Shown here piece by piece: positions 49,580 to 58,002 of a stretch of DNA of 64,000 nt. Under the pieces are notes generated by a model that was not told the origin of the DNA, did not search any database, and worked only from the letters and a program-made list of their open reading frames with translations. The translations under genes and the position numbers were made by a program. Source of the stretch: Thermoleophilia bacterium SCSIO 60948 (lineage in GTDB: Bacteria > Actinomycetota > Thermoleophilia > Solirubrobacterales > 70-9); the NCBI GenBank assembly GCA_021496505.1, contig CP053031.1, forward strand, positions 3,357,729-3,421,728. The letters run 5' to 3'. The stretch's first letter is position 1. Every line of letters starts with the position of its first letter.

Positions 49580-49854
49580 GCCGCGCCCTTCTCCTCGGTC
49601 AGCCGCACGACGAGGTTGGCCGCGTCGGCGACGGTCTCGACGTTCTCCAGCTCCGAGTCCGGGATCTCGAGCCCGTAGGCGTCCTCGAGAGCGCGGACCA
49701 TCTCGACGAGGTCGAGCGAGTCGACGTCGAGGTCGTCCCAGGTCGCGTCGAGGCGCGCCTCGTCGGCTTCGGCGATCTCCATCTCGGCGAGCGTCTTGCG
49801 GATCCGCTCGACGACCTCGTCGTAGGTCGGCGTCCCTCCGGCTGTCTCAGTCAT
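49576..49854 (-). CDS. acpP: Acyl carrier protein
   Basis: A 92-residue acidic four-helix carrier. The phosphopantetheine serine is S46 in DDLDVDSLDLVEMV. It is a little longer than typical ACP at the N-terminus (MTETAGGTPTYDEVV). AAAGGA 8 bases before the ATG (49868-49863) is a good ribosome site, suited to the high expression an ACP needs. It lies between fabG and fabF. Confidence 0.96.
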   Translation of the reverse strand: MTETAGGTPTYDEVVERIRKTLAEMEIAEADEARLDATWDDLDVDSLDLVEMVRALEDAYGLEIPDSELENVETVADAANLVVRLTEEKGAA

Positions 49855-49862
49855 CTGCGTCG

Positions 49863-49868
49863 TCCTTT
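49863..49868 (-). promoter_or_regulatory. Ribosome binding site of acpP
   Basis: Minus-strand AAAGGA, 8 bases before the ATG at 49854. Confidence 0.55.
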
Positions 49869-49907
49869 CGTTCGTTCGGTCGGAAATTGGATGGATGCGA
49901 TCGCCGC

Positions 49908-50597
49908 TCAGGCCCCGAGACCACCGTCGACGGCGAGCTCGGCTCCGTTGACGTAGGCGGCGGCGTCGGAGCACAGGAAGGCGATCGCCGCCGCGACGTC
50001 GGCGGGGTCGCCGACGCGCCCCGCGGGGATCGCTCCGAGCACGTCCTTCGAGACGTCCTCGGTCATGTCGGTCTCGATCAGGCCCGGCAGCACCGCGTTG
50101 GCGGTGATCCGGCGCTTGCCCATCTCGCGGGCGATCGTCCGGGTCATGCCGAGCAGCCCCGCCTTCGAGGCGGCGTAGTTGACCTGGCCGGCGTTGGCGC
50201 GCGTGGCGACGATCGACGAGACGTTCACGATCCGCCCCCAGCGCGCCCGGAGCATCGAGCCGAGCGCCGCCTGCGTGCAGTGGAAGGCTCCTGAGAGGTT
50301 CGCGTCGACGACCCGCTTCCACTGCTCGGGGGCCATCCGCAGCGCCAGCCCGTCGTCGCGGATCCCGGCGTTGTTGACGAGCGCGATGACGGGGCCGTGC
50401 TTCTCGGCGATCTCCGCGAAGGCCCGCTCGACGGCCGCGGGATCGGCGACGTCGGCGCGGACGTCGCCACCGCTGCGCGCGAGGCGCACCACGCTCCAGC
50501 CATCGGTCTCGAGCGCCTCCGCGGTCGCGGCGCCGATGCCCCGCGTCCCGCCGGTGACGACGGCGATGCCCTCCGGACGTGGGCTAGCGGCCGGCAT
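49908..50597 (-). CDS. fabG: 3-oxoacyl-ACP reductase
   Basis: A 229-residue SDR. Cofactor motif VVTGGTRGIGAATAEAL, NNAG in LVNNAGIRDD, catalytic Ser in VNVSSIVA and YAASK near residue 140, then PGLIETDMT. NADPH-dependent reduction of beta-ketoacyl-ACP. Its start (50597) overlaps the end of fabH by 14 bases, a coupled arrangement within the fab operon. Confidence 0.95.
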   Translation of the reverse strand: MPAASPRPEGIAVVTGGTRGIGAATAEALETDGWSVVRLARSGGDVRADVADPAAVERAFAEIAEKHGPVIALVNNAGIRDDGLALRMAPEQWKRVVDANLSGAFHCTQAALGSMLRARWGRIVNVSSIVATRANAGQVNYAASKAGLLGMTRTIAREMGKRRITANAVLPGLIETDMTEDVSKDVLGAIPAGRVGDPADVAAAIAFLCSDAAAYVNGAELAVDGGLGA

Positions 50598-51612
50598 CGA
50601 TCGGGTCCTTCCACGAGGTCAGGCCGGCGCCCCATACGAAGCCGGCGCCGAAGGCGGCCATCGCGATAGTCATCCCCGGTCGCAGCCGGCCATCGGCGTC
50701 GAGCGCGGCGAGGGCCAGGGGAATCGAGGCCGACGAGGTGTTGGCGACGTTCTCGACATTGAGCGAGAGCCGCTCGCGCGGGACGCCGAGCTCGAGCGCC
50801 GTCGCCTCGATGATCCGGGCATTCGCCTGGTGGGCGACGAAGAGGTCGACGTCGGAGGCCTCGAGGCCGGCGCGCGCGAGCACGGCCGCGGATGCCTCGC
50901 TCATCCTGCGCACGGCGTGGCGGTAGACCTCGCGGCCACGCATCCGCAGGACCCGTTCCTCGGTGTCGGCGTAGAGCAGCTCGACGCGCTCGGCGTCGCA
51001 GCCGAGCTCGAACGCCGAGACGCCGAGCTCGGCGGGACGCGCGCCGAGCACGACGGCGCCCGCTCCGTCGCCGAACAGGATCGCGGTCGAGCGGTCGTCG
51101 TGATCGGTGATCCGAGACAGGGCGTCGGCGCCGATCACGAGCACGCGCTCGGCGCGACCGGACTCGATCGCCGCGGCGCCGAGGTCGAGTGCGGTCAGGA
51201 ATCCGACGCACGCGGCGCCCACGTCGGCGGTGGCGATCGCGCCGCAGCCGAGCAGGCGCGCTACGTCGGGAGCCAGACCGGGCGTCACGCGGTCCGCCGT
51301 CACGGTCGCGACGAGGATCCGGTCGATCTCGCGCGGCTCGACGCCCGCGTCGGCGATCGCCTCGCGTGCGGCCTCGACGCAGAGGTCGGCGAGAGTCTCA
51401 CCGGGTGAGAGCCAGTGGCGCGTCCGGATCCCGGTCCGCTTGACGATCCACTCGTCGCTCGTGTCGAGCCGCTCGGCGAGCTCGTCGTTGGTGATCGGCC
51501 GGCCCGGCACGGCGGATCCGCAGCCGACGAGCGTCGCCGACAGCCGCGGGTCGAGCCGCGTCGGACGGGCGCCCGCGGCCAGCGGGCGCTCACGCTGCGA
51601 GACGGCGGTCAA
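50584..51612 (-). CDS. fabH: Beta-ketoacyl-ACP synthase III
   Basis: A 342-residue initiating condensing enzyme. The Cys nucleophile is in DVGAACVGF near residue 133, His in FVAHQANARI near 265 and Asn in VANTSSASIP near 297; it begins with LVGCGSAVPGRP after a 27-residue leader. It joins an acyl-CoA primer to malonyl-ACP. The TTG at 51612 overlaps the fabD stop as TTGA, the same coupling as acpP/fabF. Confidence 0.95.
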   Translation of the reverse strand: MTAVSQRERPLAAGARPTRLDPRLSATLVGCGSAVPGRPITNDELAERLDTSDEWIVKRTGIRTRHWLSPGETLADLCVEAAREAIADAGVEPREIDRILVATVTADRVTPGLAPDVARLLGCGAIATADVGAACVGFLTALDLGAAAIESGRAERVLVIGADALSRITDHDDRSTAILFGDGAGAVVLGARPAELGVSAFELGCDAERVELLYADTEERVLRMRGREVYRHAVRRMSEASAAVLARAGLEASDVDLFVAHQANARIIEATALELGVPRERLSLNVENVANTSSASIPLALAALDADGRLRPGMTIAMAAFGAGFVWGAGLTSWKDPIDAGR

Positions 51613-52451
51613 GCGCTCGACCTCTCGCGCGGCAGGATCCGCTTGATCGTCCCGGTCAGCACACGCCCCGGGGCGGGCTCGTGAAAGCTCTCCGCGCCGA
51701 GCTCGCGCAGCGCACGCACGGTGTCCTGCCAGCGGACCGGGCGCAGGAGGTTCTCGACCAGCTCGCGCGCCGGGTCCTCGAACGGACGCGCCGTCGCGCA
51801 CGAGACGACGGGGAACCTCGGCTCATCGAAGCGCACGTTCTCGAGCGCCGCGGCCAGGCGCTCGGCGGCGGGCTCCATCAGCGGCGAGTGAAACGCCCCG
51901 GAGACGTCGAGCTTGCGCGCCTTCGCGCCGGTGCGCTCACGCGCCTGCTCGACGGCGGCGTCGATCGCCTCGAGCGGCCCGGAGAGCACGAGCTGACCCG
52001 GAGCGTTGTCGTTGGCGAGCGTCAGGCCGAGCTCGGTGGCGAGCGCCTCGACCGCGTCCGCATCGCCGCCGAGCATCGCGACCATCGAACCCGCCGCGGC
52101 CTCACCGGCGTCGGCCATCGCGGCACCGCGCTCGGCGACGAGCTCGACGCCGTCGGCGAGCGACAGCGCGCCCGCCGCCACGAGCGCCGAGTACTCACCG
52201 AGCGAGTGCCCGGCCGCGGCGATCGGCTCCTCGGGTCCGGTGCGGCGCCAGTCGCACACCGAGCACAGGAAGACGGCGGGCTGCTGGAAGCGGGTGCCCT
52301 CGCCCAGGCGCTCGAACGGGTCGAAGCCCAGTCGCTCGAGCGCCGAGGAGAGGTCGTCACGACCGCGCAGCTCGGCCTCCATGCCGTCCGCGTGGCTGCC
52401 CTGGCCGGGGAAGACGACGGCCGCCGTCCGGTCTTGAGCGGAATCGCGCAT
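51609..52451 (-). CDS. fabD: Malonyl-CoA:ACP transacylase
   Basis: A 280-residue acyltransferase with VVFPGQGSHADGM, the serine nucleophile in AAGHSLGEYSAL near residue 80, and the catalytic His in SGAFHSPLM near 188. It loads malonyl groups on ACP and leads the operon fabD-fabH-fabG-acpP-fabF-carboxyltransferase. ATG at 52451 is used; an in-frame ATG 18 bases upstream is an alternative. No TAnnnT hexamer is visible near either. Confidence 0.95.
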   Translation of the reverse strand: MRDSAQDRTAAVVFPGQGSHADGMEAELRGRDDLSSALERLGFDPFERLGEGTRFQQPAVFLCSVCDWRRTGPEEPIAAAGHSLGEYSALVAAGALSLADGVELVAERGAAMADAGEAAAGSMVAMLGGDADAVEALATELGLTLANDNAPGQLVLSGPLEAIDAAVEQARERTGAKARKLDVSGAFHSPLMEPAAERLAAALENVRFDEPRFPVVSCATARPFEDPARELVENLLRPVRWQDTVRALRELGAESFHEPAPGRVLTGTIKRILPRERSSA

Positions 52452-52628
52452 CGCAGCATCCGACACCATCTGAGCCACCGCGTTGCCCGCATTCGACGCC
52501 CCGGGTCGATCCGTCAGACGACTCGACGTTGCGGGGTGCCGCGTCGAACGCACGGTCGCACGCGGGTTCGAACCATCGGTCTCCGGCGCGATTCCGGGGG
52601 TTCGTGCGCGAGACTCCCACACCAGCGC

Positions 52629-54011
52629 ATGAGCGATCCGGAGAACACACCGCGGCCGGACAGCCCGGCACCACGGCGGCGCCGGGCGCACACGTCGAGC
52701 GCCGACCTGCGCCGCTACGCGGATCTGTTCGCGACCCGGACGCGGAACATGCGCTCGAGCGCGATGCGCGACCTGATGGAGATCACCGCGCGCCCCGAGG
52801 TGATCTCACTCGCCGGCGGGCTGCCCGACACCTCGACGTTTCCGCCCGAGAGCTTCGCCGCGATGCTGACCCGGATCGCGCAGGAGAACTCAGCCGCGGC
52901 GCTCCAGTACGGCCCGACGGAGGGGTTCGCCGCGACGCGCGAGGCGATCGCCGAGGTGATGGCGGCCGAGGGTCTGCGTCCCGACCCCGAGGACATCCTC
53001 GTCACGACCGGCGGCCAGCAGGCGATCGACCTGATCGCCAAGGCGCTGATCGACCCGGGCGACGTCGTCATCTGTGAGGGGCCGACGTATCCCGGCGCGG
53101 TGCCGGTGTTCACCTCCTACGAGGCCGACACGCGCCAGGTCGCGGTCGACGAGGACGGGATGCGGATCGACGAGCTCGAGCGGGTCCTCGACGAGCTCGC
53201 CGCCGAGGGACGGAGGCCGAAGTTCGTCTACACGGCGCCAACCTTCCAGAACCCGGCCGGCGTGACGCTGTCGGGCGAGCGCCGCCATCGCCTCGTCGAG
53301 ATCGCCCGCGAGCGCGAGATCCTGATCGTCGAGGACAACCCCTACGGGCTCGTCCGCTTCGAGGGCTCCCAGCCCGAGCCGCTGCTCGCGATCGACGGTG
53401 GCGATTACGTCCTCTACGTCGGGACGTTCTCGAAGATCCTCTCGCCCGGGATCCGGATCGGGTGGGTCGTCGCGCCGCCGCCGGTGCAGGCGAAGCTCGC
53501 GCTCGGCAAGGCCGCGACCGACCTCTGCACGCCGACGCTCAGCCAGCACTTCGTCGCCGAGTTCTTCGCCAGTGGCGATTGGAGCGGCTACGTCGACACG
53601 CTCCGCGGGATCTACCGCGAGCGCCGCGACGCGATGCTCGAGGCGCTCGAGCGCTACTTCCCGGCCACAGCGACCTGGACCCAGCCGGCCGGTGGCCTGT
53701 TCGTCTGGGCGACTCTGCCGGAGTTCATCGACACGACCGACCTGCTGGCGCGCGCACTGGCCGAGAACGTCGCCTTCGTCCCCGGCGCCGGCGCCTACGT
53801 CGACGGTGGCGGCTCGAGCTCGATGCGACTCAACTTCTCGGCCTCGGCCCCGGATGAGATCCGTGAGGGCATCCGCCGGATCGGACGCGTGGTCGGCGAG
53901 CAGATCGAGCTCTTCGAGACGATCACGAGCGAGCACGGGATCGTGCGCGGCGAGGGGTCCGGCGAGCCGGGCGGCGGCAGCGTCGTCCCGTTTCGCCGTG
54001 GGTCGAGATGA
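52629..54011 (+). CDS. PLP-dependent aminotransferase, class I/II
   Basis: A 460-residue fold-type I aminotransferase with a 45-residue Arg-rich leader. Motifs: ISLAGGLPDTSTFPP, VTTGGQQAIDLI, YTAPTFQNPAGVTLSGERR, IVEDNPYGLVRFEG and the Schiff-base lysine in GTFSKILSPGIRIGWV. It resembles 2-aminoadipate/multisubstrate transaminases. It overlaps ddl as ATGA (54008-54011), so the two proteins are made together; it may supply or recycle an amino acid for peptidoglycan precursor synthesis (inference). Confidence 0.88.
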   Translation: MSDPENTPRPDSPAPRRRRAHTSSADLRRYADLFATRTRNMRSSAMRDLMEITARPEVISLAGGLPDTSTFPPESFAAMLTRIAQENSAAALQYGPTEGFAATREAIAEVMAAEGLRPDPEDILVTTGGQQAIDLIAKALIDPGDVVICEGPTYPGAVPVFTSYEADTRQVAVDEDGMRIDELERVLDELAAEGRRPKFVYTAPTFQNPAGVTLSGERRHRLVEIAREREILIVEDNPYGLVRFEGSQPEPLLAIDGGDYVLYVGTFSKILSPGIRIGWVVAPPPVQAKLALGKAATDLCTPTLSQHFVAEFFASGDWSGYVDTLRGIYRERRDAMLEALERYFPATATWTQPAGGLFVWATLPEFIDTTDLLARALAENVAFVPGAGAYVDGGGSSSMRLNFSASAPDEIREGIRRIGRVVGEQIELFETITSEHGIVRGEGSGEPGGGSVVPFRRGSR

Positions 54012-54937
54012 GGGTCGCGGTCCTCGCGGGCGGGCGCTCGCTCGAGCGTCAGGTCTCGCTGCAGAGCGGAGCGCGCGCCGTCGACGCGCTCGAGGCGCTC
54101 GGCCACGAGGTGACGACCCTCGACATCGATGCCGGTCTCGTCGCATCGCTGCGCTCGCTCGAACCCGACGTCGCCTTCATCGCCCTCCACGGACCCGGCG
54201 GTGAGGACGGCACGGTCCAGGAGCTGCTCGAGATCCTCGGGGTCGCGCACACCGGGCCGTCGGTCGCGGCCTGCGCGCGCTGCATGGACAAGGTCGGCGC
54301 GAAGCACCTGCTCCGCGCCGCCGGCATCGCAACTCCCGACTCGGTCTCGTTCACCCGCACGGCGTTCCGCGAGCTCGGCGCCGCCGACGCGCTCGACGAG
54401 CTCACCGACAGGCTCGGGTTGCCGCTGGTCGTCAAGCCCGCCTCGCAGGGCTCGGCGCTCGGCGTCGGATTCGCGGCCGAGCGCGAGGCGGTCCCCGCGG
54501 CGCTGCTCTCGGCGTTCTCCTACGACGAGCGTGTCCTGATCGAGCGCCACGTCGAGGGGCGTGAGCTGGCGGTCGCGATCCTCGACGGCGAGCCGCTCGA
54601 GGTCGTCGAGATCCGGCCCCGCGACGAGGACCGGTTCAACTACGACGCCCGCTACGAGATCGGCCGCACCGACTATCTCTGCCCGGCCGAGCTGACCGCG
54701 CAGGAGAGCGAAGCGGTGCGCTCAGTCGCCGTCGCGAGCGTCGAGGCGCTTGCGGTCGAGGGATTCCCGCGCGTCGACCTGATCCTCGGCGAGGACGGTC
54801 CACAGGTCCTCGAGATCGAGGCGATCCCGGGCCTTACCGACACCTCGCTCGTGCCGATGGCGGCCGAGGCGCGCGGCATCTCCTTCGAGGCGCTCTGCGA
54901 GCGGATCGTCGCGATCGCCACGACAACCACGCGCTGA
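54008..54937 (+). CDS. ddl: D-alanine--D-alanine ligase family (ATP-grasp)
   Basis: A 309-residue ATP-grasp ligase of the Ddl family, which joins D-Ala residues for peptidoglycan. AGGRSLERQVSL holds the first-subsite Glu, LHGPGGEDGTVQELLE the second motif, and LVVKPASQGSALGVGF the nucleotide loop. The metal-binding motif, normally E-V-N-T-x-P-G-x-T, reads EIEAIPGLT here, so the conserved magnesium-binding Asn is Glu. The YDARYEIG and DTSLVP segments are intact. It may be a true Ddl with a changed ligand set or a related dipeptide ligase. Confidence 0.85.
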   Translation: MRVAVLAGGRSLERQVSLQSGARAVDALEALGHEVTTLDIDAGLVASLRSLEPDVAFIALHGPGGEDGTVQELLEILGVAHTGPSVAACARCMDKVGAKHLLRAAGIATPDSVSFTRTAFRELGAADALDELTDRLGLPLVVKPASQGSALGVGFAAEREAVPAALLSAFSYDERVLIERHVEGRELAVAILDGEPLEVVEIRPRDEDRFNYDARYEIGRTDYLCPAELTAQESEAVRSVAVASVEALAVEGFPRVDLILGEDGPQVLEIEAIPGLTDTSLVPMAAEARGISFEALCERIVAIATTTTR

Positions 54938-54947
54938 GGGCCGGCGC

Positions 54948-55730
54948 TCAGGAACCGGCGCGCTCGGCGCGGCGCAGACCGGTGAGCGCCCAGAACGCGA
55001 ACACCGCCGCGAGGCCGACGAGCGCCGCGAAGGCGAGTCCGGCGGCGACCGGGGTGCCGGAGATCAGGTCACGCCCCGTGTCGAGGAGCAGCGTCACCGG
55101 ATTGACCGTGGCGACGGCGTGGACCCACCCCGAGAGCAGGCTCAGGGGCACGTACACCGGGGCCAGGAACAGCAGCAGGAACACCGGCATCTGGATCAGC
55201 GGCCCACCCTGGAGGCTGCGGACCCGCATCGCGACTCCGCTCGCCCAGAGGATCGCGACGAGGTTGATCAGCAGCGCGAGTCCGTAGAGGCCGGCGAGCT
55301 CGACCCCGTCACCTCCGACCTGCATCCCGACGAGCAGCGCCACGGCCGTGATCACGACCATCGTGAAGGCGGCGCGGATGATCGCCGCGAGCGCGTAGCC
55401 GAGCACGACGCCCTCGCGACGCCGCGCGGCGAGCATCAGCCGCCGCGCGAAGCCGACCTCGAAGTCGCGCGCGATCCCGAACCCGGCGAACACCCCGGCG
55501 AACGCCGAGGACTGGAGCAGCACGAACACGAACTGGAACGCCGTGTAGCCGTCGGGAAACGTGAAGCCGGGCACGTCGGCAACCGCCGACAGCCCGCCGG
55601 CGAAGGCGGCGAAGAAGAACAGCGGGAAGACGAGCGAGGGCAGCAGCAGCGCCGGGTTCGTGAAGTAGTTGTGGGTCGATCGCCACGCTACGGCGCGGGT
55701 GACCGACCAGATGCTCGCGCCGCCCCTCAC
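54948..55730 (-). CDS. ABC-2 type permease (DrrB-like) 2
   Basis: A 260-residue six-helix ABC-2 permease of the daunorubicin exporter type (FARRLMLAARRREGVVLGY after helix 2; LLFLAPVYVPL near 185; VNPVTLLLDTGRDLI near 212). The GTG at 55730 overlaps the stop of the other permease as GTGA. Together with it and the ATPase it makes a three-gene exporter under a divergent MarR regulator. Confidence 0.88.
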   Translation of the reverse strand: MRGGASIWSVTRAVAWRSTHNYFTNPALLLPSLVFPLFFFAAFAGGLSAVADVPGFTFPDGYTAFQFVFVLLQSSAFAGVFAGFGIARDFEVGFARRLMLAARRREGVVLGYALAAIIRAAFTMVVITAVALLVGMQVGGDGVELAGLYGLALLINLVAILWASGVAMRVRSLQGGPLIQMPVFLLLFLAPVYVPLSLLSGWVHAVATVNPVTLLLDTGRDLISGTPVAAGLAFAALVGLAAVFAFWALTGLRRAERAGS

Positions 55731-56500
55731 GTCCGCTCCATCCGCGAGCGAAGCGCGAAGCTCGCCGTGGTCAGGCCGAGGAGCGCGATCGCGGCGGCGC
55801 ATCCGAAACCGAGCGCGAGAGCCTCGGGGTCCCAACCGGTGATCAACAGGCTGCGGATCGCCTCGACGAGGTAGGAGACCGGGTTGTAGGTGGCGACCGT
55901 CTGGAACCATTCGGTCTGCATCAGGTCGCGCGGCAGGTTCGTCGACGACAGGAACAGGAAGACGAAGAAGACGGGGAACAGACCCTGTACCGCCTCGCCC
56001 GACCCGGTCCGCAGCGCCGCGAGCGCTCCGAGGCTGCCGAATGCGAGCGAGATCACGATCGAGAGCGCGATCAGGACCGGGATCCCGGCGAGGCCGGCGG
56101 CGAAGCCGGCGCCGGCCGCCTCGCCGACGGCGAGGAACACGATCGACTGGAATATCCCGAGCACGACGACCCCGGCGAGCTGGCCGCTGAGCAGGGCCGG
56201 GCCGCGCAGGGGGGTCAGCTCGAGGCGCGAGAGGAAGCCGGACTCGATGTCCTCGGCGAAGTTCGCGCCGGCGCTGTTGGCGGCGAACAGCGCGCCCTGA
56301 ACGAACGGGACGGCGAGCGCGAAGGTCAGGTAGGAGTCCGCCGGGAACCCGGGCAGCAGCGCGGCGGAGTCGAGGCCGGCCGAGTTGACCGCGAACAGGA
56401 TCAGCGGAAAGGCGAAAGCGAAGACGAGGTTCGCGGGCTGGCGCGCGGTGCGCAGGATCGAACGGCGGACGAGCACACCCGTGTGGGCGAAGGCACTCAA
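55727..56500 (-). CDS. ABC-2 type permease (DrrB-like) 1
   Basis: A 257-residue six-helix permease. SGFLSRLELTPLRGPALL after helix 2 and YNPVSYLVEAIRSLL near residue 210 are family hallmarks shared with its neighbour, so the pair is probably a heterodimer from an old duplication. Its ATG overlaps the ATPase stop as ATGA. Confidence 0.88.
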   Translation of the reverse strand: MSAFAHTGVLVRRSILRTARQPANLVFAFAFPLILFAVNSAGLDSAALLPGFPADSYLTFALAVPFVQGALFAANSAGANFAEDIESGFLSRLELTPLRGPALLSGQLAGVVVLGIFQSIVFLAVGEAAGAGFAAGLAGIPVLIALSIVISLAFGSLGALAALRTGSGEAVQGLFPVFFVFLFLSSTNLPRDLMQTEWFQTVATYNPVSYLVEAIRSLLITGWDPEALALGFGCAAAIALLGLTTASFALRSRMERT

Positions 56501-57492
56501 GCGGCGAGCGCCTCGTGCTCTCCGGACTCGGCCTCCTCACCGGCTCCCTCGAGCGAGCGTCCGGTCTTGTCGAGAAAGACGTCGTCGAGGGTCGGCTCGC
56601 GGACGCTCAGCGACGAAACGGCGAGGCCGGCGGCGTCGATCGCCCTGACGACGGCGGTCAGCTCGCCCGAGCCCTCGAACCGAACCGCCGCGCTTCCCTC
56701 CGCGGCCTCGACAGGCTCGCCGAACGCGCGCAACTCCGAGCGCAGGCGCTCGAGATCGGCGGGGTCCTGCGGAGTCGCCTCGAGCGATGGGCCGCCGACC
56801 TCGGACTTGAGCGCCGCCGGAGTGCCCTCGGCGACGATCCGGCCGTGGTCGATGATCCCGACGCGGTCGGCGAGAACGTCGGCTTCCTCGAGGTATTGCG
56901 TCGTCAGAAAGACGGTGACCCCGTCCTCGCGGGCGAGTCGGGCGACCTCGTCCCACAGCGCCGTCCGGCTCTGGATGTCGAGGCCGGTCGTCGGCTCATC
57001 GAGAAACAGCAGCCGGGGCCGGTGGATCAGCGCGAGGGCGAGGTCGAGCCGGCGCCTCATCCCCCCGGAGTAACCACCGACGCGGCGGTCCGCGGCCTCG
57101 GTGAGCCCGACGCGGTCGAGCAGCTCGGCGCCGCGGCGTTCGCGCTCCGCCGTTCCGAGCCCGTGGAGGCCGGCCTGTAGGCGAACGTGGTCATTGCCCG
57201 TCAGGTACGGGTCGAGCGCGGCCTCCTGGAGCGCCGCGCCGATCGCCTCGCGGACGGCCGGCCCTTCGCGGACGACGTCGTGGCCCGCGACCCTGGCGGT
57301 CCCCGCGGTCGGCGGCAGCAGCGTCGTCAGCATCAGAACGGTCGTCGACTTCCCGGCGCCGTTCGGCCCGAGGAATCCGTAGATCTCACCGGGTTCCACC
57401 CTGAGGTCGATCCCGTCGACCGCTCGCGGACCCTTCTTGAACTCGCGCACGAGGCGCTCGACCTCGATCCCGTTGTCGTCTCGGAGTGACAT
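56497..57492 (-). CDS. ABC exporter ATP-binding protein (DrrA-like)
   Basis: A 331-residue ATPase: Walker A GPNGAGKSTTV near 43, signature YSGGMRRRLDLA near 142, Walker B LLFLDEPTTGLDI near 162, H-loop replaced by TTQYLEEAD (Gln-Tyr for His, as in DrrA). A C-terminal DUF4162-like domain follows. TAGGTT lies 9 bases before the ATG. Divergent from the marR gene across 75 bases, so likely under its control. Confidence 0.93.
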   Translation of the reverse strand: MSLRDDNGIEVERLVREFKKGPRAVDGIDLRVEPGEIYGFLGPNGAGKSTTVLMLTTLLPPTAGTARVAGHDVVREGPAVREAIGAALQEAALDPYLTGNDHVRLQAGLHGLGTAERERRGAELLDRVGLTEAADRRVGGYSGGMRRRLDLALALIHRPRLLFLDEPTTGLDIQSRTALWDEVARLAREDGVTVFLTTQYLEEADVLADRVGIIDHGRIVAEGTPAALKSEVGGPSLEATPQDPADLERLRSELRAFGEPVEAAEGSAAVRFEGSGELTAVVRAIDAAGLAVSSLSVREPTLDDVFLDKTGRSLEGAGEEAESGEHEALAA

Positions 57493-57501
57493 CGGCGAGC
57501 G

Positions 57502-57507
57502 AACCTA
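57502..57507 (-). promoter_or_regulatory. -10 element for DrrA-like exporter operon
   Basis: Minus-strand TAGGTT, 9 bases before the ATG at 57492. Confidence 0.4.
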
Positions 57508-57519
57508 CCAGAAGATCAT

Positions 57520-57531
57520 TTGGCTCTCCAA
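57520..57531. promoter_or_regulatory. Possible MarR operator
   Basis: TTGG-CTCT-CCAA inverted repeat between the divergent exporter and marR promoters. Arms are only 4 bases, so this is a weak candidate. Confidence 0.3.
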
Positions 57532-57555
57532 CTATTCGATCGACGTACAGTCCGA

Positions 57556-57561
57556 TACTCT
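57556..57561 (+). promoter_or_regulatory. -10 element for marR gene (leaderless)
   Basis: TACTCT followed by 6 bases and the ATG at 57568. Confidence 0.45.
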
Positions 57562-57567
57562 GAGCGC

Positions 57568-58002
57568 ATGGCGGGCAAGCGAAACCGGGCGGCCGCGTCG
57601 GCGTGGGCCGAGCTGAGCTCCTTGTTCGATCACCAACGCCCGCGTTTCCTCGCACTGATCGCCGAATTCGAACTGCGCCCGCCGCAGGTGATCGCGCTGC
57701 GCTCGCTCGGCGAGCCGCGTCCGATGTCCGAGATCGCGACGACGATCGGCTGCGATCGCTCCTCGATGACGTGGATCGCCGACCGGCTCGAGGAGCGCGA
57801 GCTGATCCGCCGTGTTCCGGCCGCGGGAGACCGCAGGGTGACCCTGCTCGAGCTGACCCCCGAGGGACGGCGGGTCAGGGAGGCGATCGAGGCGCGGCTG
57901 TCCACACCCCCGGATGGGTTCGGGAGCGAGCTGAGTCGCGCCGAGCTCGAGACGCTTCGCGACCTGGTCTCGCGGCTCAACGCCGGCCGGGCGGCCGGCT
58001 AG
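57568..58002 (+). CDS. MarR-family regulator
   Basis: A 144-residue winged-helix repressor. The recognition region is EIATTIGCDRSSMTWIADRL (about 60-79), the wing is RRVPAAGDRRVTLLELT. Divergent from a drug-type ABC exporter, the usual target of such a repressor. The ATG at 57568 is supported by TACTCT 6 bases upstream. Its TAG interlocks with the stop of the nuclease gene (CTAG 57999-58002). Confidence 0.9.
   Translation: MAGKRNRAAASAWAELSSLFDHQRPRFLALIAEFELRPPQVIALRSLGEPRPMSEIATTIGCDRSSMTWIADRLEERELIRRVPAAGDRRVTLLELTPEGRRVREAIEARLSTPPDGFGSELSRAELETLRDLVSRLNAGRAAG

Noticed and set aside
52540..52560. Possible LexA box (TCGAAC with a GTTCGA-like second half)
   Set aside because: The second half-site matches only about three of six bases, and the adjacent fab and aminotransferase genes are not SOS genes.
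52565..52574. GGTTCGAACC in the fabD-aminotransferase gap, resembling a tRNA T-loop
   Set aside because: No acceptor, D or anticodon stems can be drawn on either strand, and the surrounding bases do not pair. A 10-base palindrome is expected by chance many times in 64 kb.
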